NCBI GenBank assembly: GCA_037576195.1
Contig: CM075101.1
Span: 43,276,001-43,340,000 of the forward strand
Origin: Phytoseiulus persimilis
Taxonomy: Eukaryota; Arthropoda; Arachnida; Mesostigmata; Phytoseiidae
Length of the DNA stretch: 64,000 bases
Direction of reading: 5' to 3'
Part shown: one piece after another, positions 10,590 to 22,300 of the stretch
Layout: each line of letters begins with the position of its first letter
How positions within the stretch are numbered: position 1 is the first letter of the stretch
Notes under the pieces: generated by a model
Databases searched by the model: none
What the model was told of the DNA's origin: nothing
The model's input: the letters and a program-made list of their open reading frames with translations, nothing else
Translations under genes and position numbers: made by a program

Positions 10590-11510
10590 GCGCTCCGAGC
10601 GAGCGAATCGGGGACTTCAGCGATCGAAGTCGCACTCTCAGGTGTCACTCTCTTCACATTACCAAAGACTGAGGTCGAGGCCGTTTCCTTCCTCCAAGAA
10701 AGAGCCCAAGTGCTGCCGAGGACATCCGGTGAAGGTACTCGTCGAAGCTCATCGCCTGAGCTGGTTCTGTGCTCCATGTGATACGAGACTTGGTGTGCGA
10801 ACGGGAAGTTGGCTCGGAAATACACGGCTGCCTTTGTTGACCATTGTGCGTTTCATTTATGCTTGGTCAACTGAACTCTCCTCGATCTCCTGGTGCAAGG
10901 AGGAACTCGGAACGGAACATTCTTCAGTCTCAGCATGGAATGAAGCTCTCCGCGAAGTGTGCTTCGAATACATACAACAAAGACCTCGCACCAAACTCGG
11001 GGGTCCTGGTAGCATCGTAGAGATCGACGAAACTCTTTTCACGAAACGTAAGAACCACGCAGGCCGCATCCTGCCCCAGCAATGGGTCTTCGGTGGTCTC
11101 TGTAGGGAAACGGAGGAGTGTTCATGCTCGCGGTTCCGGACAGGACGGCCAGTACGCTGTTCCGAGCAATCCAGGACAACATCGAAGTCGGCTCGATCAT
11201 TTACAGTGACAGCTGGGCAGGCTACAAGACAGCCGAGTTGGAACGAGCAGGCTTCACTCATTTGATGATCAACCATGAGAAGAACTTCGTGGACCCAACA
11301 ACGAAAGCACACACCCAGAATGTGGAGCGTCTGTGGGGTTCCGCCAAATGGAGAAACAAAAGACATCGAGGCACCTCCCGTTCCCATCTTGCTTCTTTCC
11401 TCGTCGAATTCGCCTGGCGAAAGCAAGCGGTTGGCAAGGCGTTCTGCGCAATTCTTGCCGCCATTGCTTCCATAAATCCCCCTCGCTCGCGACGCTCTCC
11501 CAGCCAGTAA
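10590..11510 (+). pseudogene. Merlin (ISXO2-like) transposase, two frameshifts
   Basis: Three consecutive frames make one Merlin-type transposase. Its start (about 10650-10715) matches the second copy at 14972-14553. After a frameshift near 10715 come a zinc-like C-A-P-C segment and the G-S-W-L…L-P-L-L block. The catalytic domain starts with V-E-I-D-E-T. A second frameshift near 11118 precedes Y-S-D-S-W-A-G-Y (second Asp), and then N-V-E-R-L-W-G (the usual final acidic position). Merlin transposases cut and paste DNA with 8-9-bp target duplications. I did not find its terminal repeats. Confidence 0.8.
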
Positions 11511-12172
11511 CTCGGCACCACGGCGCCTCGGCTGACATGCGCCTGTCGCCTAACAGCTCAGAACCTCACCTGGACCCGATAAGGAGGGCGAGCAGACCAC
11601 AGGAGCGCGCAAATTCTCGGATATTGAGGGTTCTGAGAACCTATCGCGCTCATTCATACACGGGAGCGCGGTTGAGTGCTCTTAACACGAAGCTCAGCCA
11701 GGGAAGAATCTCGCGGAGATCTTTGAACGAAACACTCTGGAGAACAATACTCGGAACAGCTGTTTGTGAACGGAATGAATGGTGGGCAGGGGTGTATATT
11801 GCAGAACAGCGCAATCGCGTTCTGAGTAGAGCCCGGCTGTCCATCCTAGACACTGCGGTGGCACGAATTCAGGGGATGTTCAGAGCAGCGATATATTGAC
11901 AGAATAGGTCAATGGTTCGTCAAAATTCAACAGCGAGATCGACAGAGTCGTGTGGAGGGCCAAAACTTCGAGCACTGAACTGCGTGAGATCTGAAGACCC
12001 CAGTTTCTCTGAAATATTCCTGGCTCACAGAGCCATATTCGTATAATCTGTAGGCATTCATCACAGCGGGGCTTTCAAAGAGTTCATTGAGCCGAGGGAA
12101 GCGACGCAAATTCATCCAGGAATGTACCCGGACTGCGTGTCCTGCGTGCTGATGGGACGTCTGCAGATGATC
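11511..12172. other. No gene recognised
   Basis: An open frame continues to about 11899 in one register without recognisable domains. It may be the Merlin 3' flank or unrelated DNA. Confidence 0.3.
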
Positions 12173-12589
12173 ACTTTTAATGCACACAGAAGCGTTGCCC
12201 AGAGGCAGACTTCGGCCCCTCGAAATTTCCTTCCCATGCTGCGAGAGTCGTGCTCGACGAAGAACACAGTGCGATCGGAATACTCCGATTCCATGGGCAA
12301 CCCGAATGACGATTGCTTGGAAACGGTGCTCGATTACTTGACTCAGGAGATGGAGGACAAGAGATACTGTCAACTCAATCGCGATGAATGGCACCTGACG
12401 AATGTACAGGGTATACCGCTGCAACAAAATAGTTCAGACTGTGGCATGTTTGCCCTCGAATTCACTGATTACGCGGTCTTGGATGCGGACATCGATTTCT
12501 CCCGGGAAGATATGCCCTATTTCCGGCGCAATATGATTTTCGAGATCTTGGAGTCGGCCATCATCCCTGCAAGAGACGGAACAGTATGA
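12173..12589 (+). pseudogene. Ulp1/SENP-like cysteine protease fragment A
   Basis: The C-terminal catalytic part of a C48 (SUMO protease) domain can be read. Y-S-D-S-M-G carries the catalytic Asp. Q-N-S-S-D-C-G-M-F carries the oxyanion Gln region and the nucleophile Cys. The tail has D-M-P-Y-F-R-R and ends at a stop at 12589. The His-containing strand upstream may be the N-A-H-R-S-V-A segment, but the usual Trp after His is missing. These enzymes cleave SUMO from proteins. No N-terminal part is visible. Fragment B at 17362 is a relative. It may be a processed host gene copy or transposon cargo. Confidence 0.65.
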
Positions 12590-14552
12590 GTCCTTCCGCG
12601 ATCGAGTGTTCACGACGAAGAAACACCGCCTCAAGTCGACCAATCCTCAAGAGCACGTGAGTACCGATACCGTGGATTTCTCTATCCTTAATCGACTGGG
12701 AACGAGGCCCGGAGTGATTCACTTGTCGTTCGAACGATGCTGGAATAGTTAATGGAGTTCCAGATCTGTCACGCCGTGGAAGACCACAGCTGCAGAGAGT
12801 TCGTACCCGACGTTTTTGCCGTTGTTCCTTGAGAGTGATTGAGTGACCCGATTCGAGGTAACCTCGGAGCTTGATGAAGTGCGTCTCGTCACAGGATCGG
12901 AGCGTGAGCGTTTCGCCGAAGGAATAGGATACGACGGAGAAAATGACAATAGGCGAAAGAAGGCTAGTTTGAGAGATGAGGAATGAATGGGAAGCAACTC
13001 GAGAATGCTTCCCCTCAGCCGAAGTCCGGAAGAGAACCACGAAGACTGGCCTCCCTATGCAATATCAGTCGACCGAGGTCGTTCAAATTGTCCAATACCG
13101 AGCGGATCGACAATCCGTACGCACCCCCCTCGTGTAGAGCTGTTCCGAGAATAGACTCGAAACATCTGTAGATCCGACAGCATGTCCGATCTAGAGAGCT
13201 CAGGCGAACGCCGAAACCAAGACTTTTGAGTTCGACAAGCGTTCGAGGCGAGGGCTTCGTATATAGACTAAGGCTCGTGATGCGCTGCGATTTCAGAAAC
13301 TAAAGTTATGAGAGTTGACACACCCTCGAAACAACTTCCATGGCAAAAAGAAGCCACTCTCCAATAGAATCGTCGACTATTTTTCGGCGAACGATAACCT
13401 TGAACAAACCGTTGTCAGACACAATGTCAGAACAGATGAAGAAACGCGACTCTGTGGGTCTTCTTCGACACGAAATATAAATACGACCATGTAGAGTTGA
13501 ACAATTCGCTCGTGATCATTTTTTCCTCGGAACAGGTCAAAAGCGCAACCGCAGAATCGGAATAGGAATGGTAATACGTCGACAGTTCCTTGAGACTCTT
13601 CCCGATCGCGACTCCGACTCCCTCCCCTGAAACTGTTCCGAACTCGTGAACTTCAATCGCTGATGAGCCGGAATCGGTACTCATCTATCACGCATCTCGA
13701 TGATGATTTCATATCGCACGGAGCGAGGGGTCGTTGACAAACTCCGAGAAACGTCGCCTACGCGAATAGTGCCCTGGAATCTCGAGGGACGAAATCCGTC
13801 ACCCGATTAGAAACTCATATCATAACGGATCCGGGACTCGCCAAAGTCACAGCGAGACAGAACTCGGGGGAGCTCTTATCCGGTCTCGATTCTGCCCCGT
13901 TCTCTCTATAACACTCGAGCGTCATGCTCCCCAGTTAGGGCAGCCTGTGAACTCACGTCAGCAAAAACGTGGCTGTGCGTTCACACACTGACGATTAGAG
14001 AACAGATGCTACGCTCGGTCAGTATCAAGTGGCAATGGTTCAGGTATCCCTCAACGCAGGGGAGATACATGTACTCCCGACTCGACTCGGAGGACCAGGC
14101 AAGCACTCGAAGCGAGGGATTATTTCAGGAACGTCGATCACAGTTTCCGTGGAACCACCCGCAGATTGAAATACATAAGGAAGGTGGCGAACTGCTAGAA
14201 TCGGAAATACTCACCGTGAGAATTGCTTTTTGGTTCTGAATGGATGACGCTACAATGCTTTCGACTCAACAAAAAGTTTCCAATAACCGGAAGCATTTTG
14301 CAATTGCCCGATTCAGAACGAGACAGTGAGAAGGAATACGTTGCCGAATCTGAATTCCTTTTTCGATCAGATGATTCTCCGTGCGCGAATAGTGATCATG
14401 ATTGGCCTGAATATCCAGGACGCAAAACAAAGAAATTCACGCAGAATTTTCTCTCGAGACCTCCGAAAACCCACTGGGATAGACTGAGTCTAGAATCGAG
14501 AAAAAAAACTCCGCTGTTGCTGCGCGCTGTAATCCCCCACGCCCGCCCTGTC
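12590..14552. other. No gene recognised
   Basis: Only short ORFs (for example 13427-13684 minus, 14006-14239 plus) without recognisable domains. No tRNA or rRNA signature seen. Confidence 0.3.
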
Positions 14553-14972
14553 TCAGAAAACGATTTCTACGATGTGACCTGGGCCGCCGATCCTGCCTCG
14601 GTCTTCACGTCGAAGATGATGGAAGCAGAGCTCGCGCAAGGATGCGCTCCATTGATGGTGGGCATCGGCCTGCATTCCTAACTGTGTCGAGCACCAGTCC
14701 ACAGATGTCATCTCTTTCGCCCAGGCATGCAGGAAACGCACAATCTTCAAGAATGGCAAGCGGGTTCCCTCCAACCAACTGCCCACTCGCAATCCCAGTT
14801 TTTTCCGACACACATCACACCACCAGAATGTACGATCACTGTAGCACTTCAGAGGAAGTTCGTGTTCCTCGCTGCATTTCGGCTTCCTCGCAAGAATGGC
14901 TTTTTCTTGGAGGAAAGCTATAGCAGCGGCTTCAGAATGAGGTAAATTGAAGATTGACATGATGAGACGCAT
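14553..14972 (-). pseudogene. Merlin transposase N-terminal part, second copy
   Basis: The frame contains the same blocks as the first Merlin relic: a start segment with A-F-L-Q-E-K-A, a C-D-V-C-R-K-K-L-G zinc-like segment, G-S-W-L-E-G-T-R-L-P, and the beginning of the catalytic domain (H-I-V-E-I). It breaks off exactly where the first catalytic Asp should be. The frame is open over its whole length, so it looks less decayed than the plus-strand copy but is truncated. Confidence 0.8.
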
Positions 14973-15059
14973 ACGAGGAAACTCTCAGAAAGAAAAACAT
15001 CTCAAGTGCGTAGTAGTTATAGCATATTCCGGTTTATTTCAAATTTAAAATTGGCGGCG

Positions 15060-15320
15060 GCAGCGGTGCAGTTCGGTCATAAACTGCTGCTGGTGCTGCT
15101 TACTGTCAGTCTGCTCGCATCGCTTCGCTCGCTCGGCGAGCGACGCTCGCCAGAAACCTAACCTCACCCAATTCCCCGCACTGCGATCAGGCCACTTGCT
15201 GTCAGTCTGCTCGCATCGCTCCGCTCGCTCGCCAGAAACCTAACCTCACCCAATCCCCCCGCATGGCCATCAGTCTGTTTGCTTGGCTCCGCGCGCTCGC
15301 CAGTTCGAGCCCCTTGACTC
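15060..15320 (-). repeat. Dispersed CGAGCG-rich repeat, inverted relative of 2430-2760
   Basis: Three imperfect units read CTCGCCAGAAACCTAACCTCACC… with CAGTCTGCTCGCATCGCT between them, the reverse complement of the motif at 2430-2760. Unit length is about 80 bases. Confidence 0.55.
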
Positions 15321-17361
15321 GCTCTCCGCGACGCCAGCGGGCCGCTTTCGTCTGCTACGGCTAGCAGTAACTCTCTACCCGCCTAACCGACAAGAGCCCT
15401 TTTATCTTAGGCGGGCGTATTCTGATCGTGTGTTTGTTGTTTCTAACTCGCAGATTCGAGAGAGAGGGGATACCGGGGCAGCGCGCGGTTTTTCGAAACT
15501 AAGGGAGCAGGGAGTACATATTATCGCCCTCGAGCGGTATGTTTGCGAGATATCAGAGGAGGATAGCGAGATATGAGTCGGGCCGTGGACCGACAGTGTG
15601 GTTGAAAATCGGAGACTGGGAGAATAGACTGTGACGAACAGTTCACAACTTCCAGGTACACACTGGAGCGAGGCCTGGCTGCCCGAGAGAGCGAAGAGCC
15701 ATGCACTTGCTCCCAACAGCAAAAGGGAGTTGGACGACGTGGGGCGGAGTGCTATTTCGGGAAGGTGACTCATGGACGTCCGGTGGTCAGCGACATTTTC
15801 CGCTCCCTCACGAGTACGGGGCTTCAATAGGGAACTGGACTCTCAAAGAGAGAATACCAATCAGAAGGAAAACGTTTCCATCACATATCGACTCTGTTTG
15901 ATGATATCTTGCAAGTGTCCGAAGTCTGCGTCGACAAGCTATTCTGACTCCAAATGAAGCCCACCCGAGAGACGTTTCAGCTGAAGCGGGCGAGGATCAC
16001 ATGGGATTGACAGCAGTTTTCGCTCTCGTAGATACACTCGACGGACACCTGGATATTAGATCCGGGATTCATGTGCGGGAAACCTTTCTTCTCGTCGCGC
16101 TTGACGCCTTAACCCACCTTGTCTACCCTCCGTTGTCCGTTCCTCCTCGGATGCATAGTCTCGATGATGGTCGATTGGATAGCAGAGAAGGAAACAGGGT
16201 GGTTTGTCAGGTTCTTTGCGAGAGGAGGTTTCTACGATCAAGGTAATCCGAGAGGAAGTCATTCCGCAACACAAAGAAGAGCGGACCCATTCTTGTTATT
16301 CTATGGTTCGGAGAGGCAAATAAATCAATACAGCTAATCCCTCGTATTTTTCAACATTCGTTTCCGAGAGCGTTCGGGGTATTCATCCGCTGTGCAAGTG
16401 CACGCAATCCCGTACATTGCCACTGTGTTCACACATTACACGTTTCATTTGCACAAGCTGCGGTCGCGAAGATCTGCCGGACATCAGTGGCTTCCCTTCA
16501 TTTCTAGTGTTTGCATCTCGGTGTTGAGTCGAGCTACCCCGGGGAACTGGTGCGTCACTCATTCTCTCGACTATTAGGTGAGATCCCGTGGTGTGGACTT
16601 CCTTTAAGAGTTCTGAGGAATCACTTCCGTGGTTCCCGAGTCGGAATGCTCATGTTCGTTATTCATTTATGCTCTTCCCGAACGCCTGTAACTGACATTC
16701 GTATGCCTCCGGAACCGATGTTGCAGTTCACGCATCCGAACTCGTTTCTTCACAGCATTCCCGCTCCATCGATTCCCATCGAAGGCAAGGAAAGTGCTCT
16801 GGGTTCCCGTGCAGTGTTTATCCCAAACTCGACCAATTCTACGGTAGATCACAGAATTTCTGTGCTCCCTTCTCTCCGCATCATGGCACGACCCTTTTGA
16901 TCAACTTGGGTTGAAAATAGTGCTATGTCATCCTCCGAACCCGTTTCCCTTCCACGGATGACGGTTTCAGTTTTGGCAGTTCTCGACGGGGTCTCGAGTG
17001 CTGGCCCGATCCTGGAACAGCTCTCCCATGCCGAATCGCTGCATTCCGGAACGAGGGATTTGCAAGGAAGAATAATTCGAAAGTTGACTGAACCCTACCC
17101 TGTACACTGCGAACGGAAAATGAAGTATGAGGAGAAAAACCGAAGGGATCTTCATCCAGAACGCGTATCTCATCGCATTTCGGAGTATGACGCCGAAAGT
17201 GACATCTCAGGAAAAGTCAAGATGAACCGATTTGGAGAGTAGGTGAACCCACGATGACCGGTTCTGAGAACAGCTCGGATTAGGTCTATGATCATGGCAC
17301 AGACGTGAAATATCCTGAGATTTGAGATCTCAAGATATCTTGAGGTCTTGACCTCAGTTAC
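15321..17361. other. No gene recognised
   Basis: Short ORFs in both directions only. No domain, RNA gene or clear repeat was identified. Confidence 0.3.
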
Positions 17362-17661
17362 ATGGATTCCCTTGGCAGAACGAACGTTGAGTGCCTTGAG
17401 ACGCTGACGCATTACTTGGAGGACGAGATGTGGGACAAGAAACGCTCCAGATTCAATTTTCATGAATGGCTCTTCCTCCCTCTAAGCCCGGATCTGCCCC
17501 GACAAGAAAACGGATCAGACTGCGGGGTTTTCATGTTGAAGTACGCGGATTGTGCTGCTCGTTATGCCAACTTCGACTTCAACCAGAAGGACATGCCAGA
17601 GTTTCGGCGACGAATGATGCTCGAAATCCTGCGCTCTGAAATCCTTTCGACACATTACTGA
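17362..17661 (+). pseudogene. Ulp1/SENP-like cysteine protease fragment B
   Basis: The frame begins at M-D-S-L-G, the catalytic Asp block of C48 proteases. It continues through C-L-E-T-L…Y-L-E-D-E-M and the nucleophile block Q-E-N-G-S-D-C-G-V-F. It ends with D-M-P-E-F-R-R-R-M and a stop. It aligns with fragment A over its whole length but is clearly diverged, so it is a paralogue rather than a recent duplicate. The His-bearing strand and everything before it are missing. Confidence 0.65.
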
Positions 17662-18386
17662 GCGTGTGATCGTGGAGACTCTCCCGTCCCTTCCGCACTC
17701 GTCCCGCTCAACCCCCAAAACGGCCCTTCTCAGGGCCACTCAATTGTACAAGATCTGTACCTCAGCAGTTGTGGATCGAAGAATCCACAGGATGTAGATA
17801 GAAGAGTAAGCTTTCCACCATGAGGGACTGCTCCTCCTCGCAGCTCCTCCATCTATAAACATCCAAGACAGGTAATAGCAGCAGATCAATAGCTCAGCGA
17901 TCGTAGATTCAGGTACCCGGTGAATATGGGCGGAACCGTCATCTTTCCCCCACGACGAACTATCCTTGAAAAAAGGGTCACGATTTCCAAACTACCTGAG
18001 GAACAGGAATGCTCAGCATCTTTATGACGCTGGGAAATCTACATTTTCCCTGAGAGCGTTCTGCGTACTGTTCGATCATTCCCACTTCATGTAGCTTCCG
18101 ATACGTGACTGCAGTTTAACGAGTGTATGGATCGAGAAACTGATGAACGGGGTCTCCGGACGCATTCGAGGTGGATGATCGTTCGTCATTCCCGACGGCC
18201 TCACATGAGTATTCGACGCCACAGGGGAAATGGATGTCCCATTCCGCGAATCCGGTATGAGGTTTAGGAAATTCCCTCGCTCCTCTTCCGTTCCTCCCAG
18301 AAATATGAGCGAACCGCGATCCCTGCCGAGACCGAGCCTGAGCCTTGAGGTGTACATCTCAATCCGTTCTCGTAAGCGCAAGAGAG
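17662..18386. other. No gene recognised; left flank of truncated Copia-B
   Basis: A 101-codon minus frame (18381-18076) follows the Copia-B envelope-like stop in another register but has no recognisable features. No Copia-B 3' LTR (its ends would read TGTAGGA/TCCTACA) is present, so Copia-B is probably truncated here. Confidence 0.35.
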
Positions 18387-18708
18387 TCAGCCATTCGGCT
18401 TTGTCTCGATTCGCTCAGATGCGCGCTCAAAAGTGGCACGAAGCTCCGCCCCCAAGCATCCTCCCCCTCGAATCCGTCTGTAAGGCGCCATCTTGAATAC
18501 GATCACTTGGCTGCCCTCCGCCGGGGGTATAGGAACTTTGCCCGCAGCTCTCTGCTTATACAATCTCCACAAAGAAATTCCTCCCTTAGTTGGTAAGTCG
18601 TAGGAGATGCATGGCGTTTCTTCGCTCGACTGCATCTCGCAAGCTTCTTGTTCCAAGCATAGGGTTGTGAACATACCTCCAATGGTTCGTATCATATTGC
18701 AAGGTAAA
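18387..18708 (-). pseudogene. Copia-B envelope-like gene, distal part
   Basis: This segment continues the frame begun at 27465 after the Copia-A insertion, completing 145 codons plus stop. It holds five further cysteines in a layout like the Copia-A envelope-like protein: two C/AC blocks, a Ser-Glu stretch and Cys, L-P, G, a Trp, then V-P-I-P-P matching V-L-P-P. After that point (near 18520) similarity ends and no membrane helix is seen, so the 3' part was probably lost with the element's end. Confidence 0.6.
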
Positions 18709-18713
18709 CTTTC

Positions 18714-19173
18714 TGTTGGAGATCAGAATCTGAAGCCTGTCGGGCTCAGATCTCGCACGCGTCTGAGAGCATGACACACTCAGATGACTCACAGTACTCC
18801 CAAGTCACGACGTCTGGGAAATGCAACGAAATCGGGGTTCCAACCCCGACAGCAGATGTAAGGGACTGATACAGACAGTCCACATAAAACCAAGAGTACG
18901 GAGTCGGGTTTACAACCCCTCCGACCTACAAACTAGACCATCTGTCAACTTATGTTAAGATGTGACTCATCTGGTGTCTGGACTCTAGACCAATCGTGGG
19001 AGAGCTACGCTCCCCTTCTAGGTATATAAGGACCCTCTTTTCGAATAAACTTCACTGTGGTACAGAGCCTTCTACTCTACACGTCTCTTGCGTTGTCACT
19101 CTTGTTGTCAACTGAGCTAGTGTTCCACACCTTCGACCTCTACCTTCAAGCCCTACGACTTCCAGTCCTATCA
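18714..19173 (+). repeat. Copia-A 5' LTR
   Basis: TGTTGGAGATC to CCTATCA. Promoter TATATAAG at 19023-19030 and poly(A) signal AATAAA at 19044-19049. A hydrophobic GTG-started ORF in U5, seen in every LTR copy, lacks an ATG and is not called as a gene. Confidence 0.95.
19023..19049 (+). promoter_or_regulatory. LTR TATA box and poly(A) signal
   Basis: TATATAAG followed 13 bases later by AATAAA within the LTR. The same pair is kept in the copies near 1945, 27199, 38968 (minus) and 58655, although copy 3 has its TATA changed to a TTATAAGG-like form. The short spacing suggests a very short R region. Confidence 0.7.
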
Positions 19174-19314
19174 CGTTATCAGCCACGTATTCGCTACGTG
19201 ACGACACAGCGTGACTTCGCGATCGACTACTGTCGGGTAAGCTGACCTCTACCTACTCACCTAGCTACAGCTCAGCTAATACAGTTGCAGTCAGGTATAT
19301 TTTTTTTTCGGCCC

Positions 19315-22300
19315 ATGCAAAGTGCTCCAGAGACCGAAGCTTCGTTTAATCTTGACGATTACGAGCTCCTAGAGTCTCCTGAAGAGAGAGTGATGGCTGA
19401 CTCCTCTTCCGCAAGCGGATCTGGTTCAAAATCCAATCATGCATGCAGCATCACATTGGCTGATGACGGCAGAAACTGGCTCGCGTGGTCTTCACTGGTC
19501 ACCGTGGTCCTGCAGAACAGCGGTGACGCCTACAAAGTTGTTTCTGGCGATCTTGTCATAACAGCGACCGGCTATGAAGCTGCGAACGCTATGGCCAAAA
19601 CAATCATCCTTAACTCAATCTCCCCCGTTCTGATAGCCACGTACTTCAGCATTTCTACCCAAGATCTCAATGCGAAAGATCTCTATGAGGCACTGAAGAA
19701 GCGTTTTGCTCAAACAAGCGGTATTGCTCAAGACATAGCTCTTAGCTCGTTCTATAACTTCCGCTACAATTCTTCGAAATCTACGACGAAGAATATAGAT
19801 AATTTCCAACAAATTATGCAGCGCATCGCGCTTGCTGGCACGAAGGTGGACGAGAAACAGGCATGCCAGCGTCTCTTGCAAAGCTTGCCCTCGTCCTGGG
19901 AAGGTCTTCGTTTGTTCTGGAGTGTTAAAACCGGAACCGATCAGACTCTCTCCAACCTTTACGTTCTTCTCCGTGAAGAAGCAATGCGACGTGAAAACTC
20001 CTCCCAGGCGGATCCGACCGCCTTGTTCTCTCGTCTCTCTATTCGCTCAAATAGACGACCCAACTTCAACAATCGTCCTCAATACGATAATCGTCGTAAT
20101 CAGAACTCCTCTTACCGACCTCAATCACGTCCTTCGAATACTTTTCAACGCGCTTCCCGCTTCAATTCCAACTCGTACAACTCCAACTCCAATGCTCGCT
20201 ACCAGAACTCGAATCAAAACCGAAGAGTCGCCTCCAATCCAACTCAGGCTCCACCCGCTAATGCTTGGCGATCCAGCCAACCTCCTCGACCTCGTGTTTC
20301 GACCCAACCCCCACGCTCTCGCCAGCCACCTCTGAATCAGAGGCGCACTTCTCGCCCAACAGCCTATAATGCTGAGACAATCGATCCCTTCGGATCTGAT
20401 GTCGAGGCTCACATTGCCTCTGCTGCGCATAACAATCTTGATTCCTCAGTATGGTTAATCGATTCTGGGGCAACCCACAACATTTGCAATGATTTGGATC
20501 TTTTCCGAAATTATCTCGCATATTCTTGTCCCCGTACTGTGAAAGTCGGCGGTCACCAACAACTTCAAGCGTTTGGTGAAGGCGAGATCTTGCTTGTTGT
20601 GAACGGCTCCAATGGAGAAACTCTTTTACATCTCCATGAGGTTCTCTATGTGCCCGAAATGAGGCGAAACCTCGTGTCGATGGCCTGTCTGATGAATGAC
20701 AATTGGTCAATCACTGCCACTAAGACCACCCTTCGCTTGAACCGAGACTTAGCTACTCTCAGGGTTCGAGTGAACGACGGCCTTTTTGCCCTCCGAGCTA
20801 CAGCTGTGACGGTTCCCATATCTGCCGAATGCTTGCTTTCTTCGTCACAATCAGTCACTCTGCAGAGTGCTCATGAAACACTTGGACACGTTAATAAACG
20901 CCAAGTTCAGCAATTTTTAGCTCGAGAGGGGATTCCCTTCAAAAGGGACCAGATCACCTGCACTGCCTGTATTGAAGGAAAACTGAATCGGGCGACGTAT
21001 CGCTCGAAACCCGATTCAGCTGTACCGCGGTCCCTGGGATACATTTCCACCGATCTGTGTGGTCCTATGTCAACTCCTGGTCTCAAAGGAGAACGTTACT
21101 TTATGAATATGAAAGACACCATGTCTCGTTTCAATCGAATCTTCTTGCTCAAAACCAAAGATCAAGCTCCCGCTCTCATCTAGCAATTCCTCACTTGGTT
21201 TCACACTCAAACCGGTACTCAAGTCAAGCAACTCTTCTGTGACCACGGCCTAGAATTCAATAATGCTCAAGTCAAAGCTTCTCTAGCTTCAATCGGCGCA
21301 GAGCTCGTCATGAGCCATGTTGCCTGTTCTCCCCAGAACGGCCGCGCTGAACGTCAAAATCAAACTATCACTAAACTCGCTAGAACCATGCTCCTTGATT
21401 CAAAACTTCCGAAATTCTTGTGGCCAGAAGCTTGCAGATGTGCCGTTTTCATTCTCAATATCGTAGACGTTTGTCCCCAAACAAACAAGTCTCCGTATGA
21501 AACAATTTACAAAGTGAAACCAAAGATCTCTCATCTACGCCCTTTCGGCTCCCCCTGCTTCATCTACAACGAAGGAGAAACTGACAAATGGACACACCGC
21601 GGCATCCCCGCGTTTCTGATCGGTTACACCGACCGTGTTGACGGCTTTCGTGTGTATCTCCCAGGTTCTCCTCCCTCAATTAGGGAAACCAAAGACGTCA
21701 GGTTCTTGGGGAAGGCACCAAAGAGTGCAGCGCATGTCCCCGGTCTGGGAACCGCCGATGAAGCCACTGATTTTATGGACGCGCATGATTCCTCCGATTG
21801 CGATAGCATCGTTGAGGACCGGCATCCTGACGAGGAGCCCTTTCCGCCTGGAGCATTTGACTCGGCTGACGAAAGTGATTCTGCAGCTACGCGCTCGATC
21901 ACGATACCCCCAATGGAGCCAATGAAAATGAACCTTCGACGCCGTACGAATCTTCGTAAGCCAAAGCGCTACGAAACAGAGGTGCAGCTAGCAGCGCCCT
22001 CTTCACCTGAGCCACAGACTCTTGCACAGGTACTTGCCAGTCCAGAAGCAGAGTACTGGAAAGAAGCAATGGCTGAGGAAATGGCCGCACTTAAAGCTCA
22101 TGGTGTTTGGACATTGGTCGACCCACCACAGAACAAGAAACCCGTAACTTGTCGCTGGGTCTTCCGCAGGAAAACCAATGCTGAAAATGAAATAGACCGA
22201 TACCGTGCACGTCTCGTTGTTCGCGGTTATAATCAAATTCCCGGTCAAGAATTTCAGGAGCTCTTTAGCCCTGTTGCCAGGCTGGACACTGTCCGCGTTT

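Noticed and set aside
19057..19245. Hydrophobic ORF in the LTR U5 (also 38943 minus, 58684)
   Set aside because: It starts with GTG, overlaps LTR regulatory sequence and changes its end in each copy.
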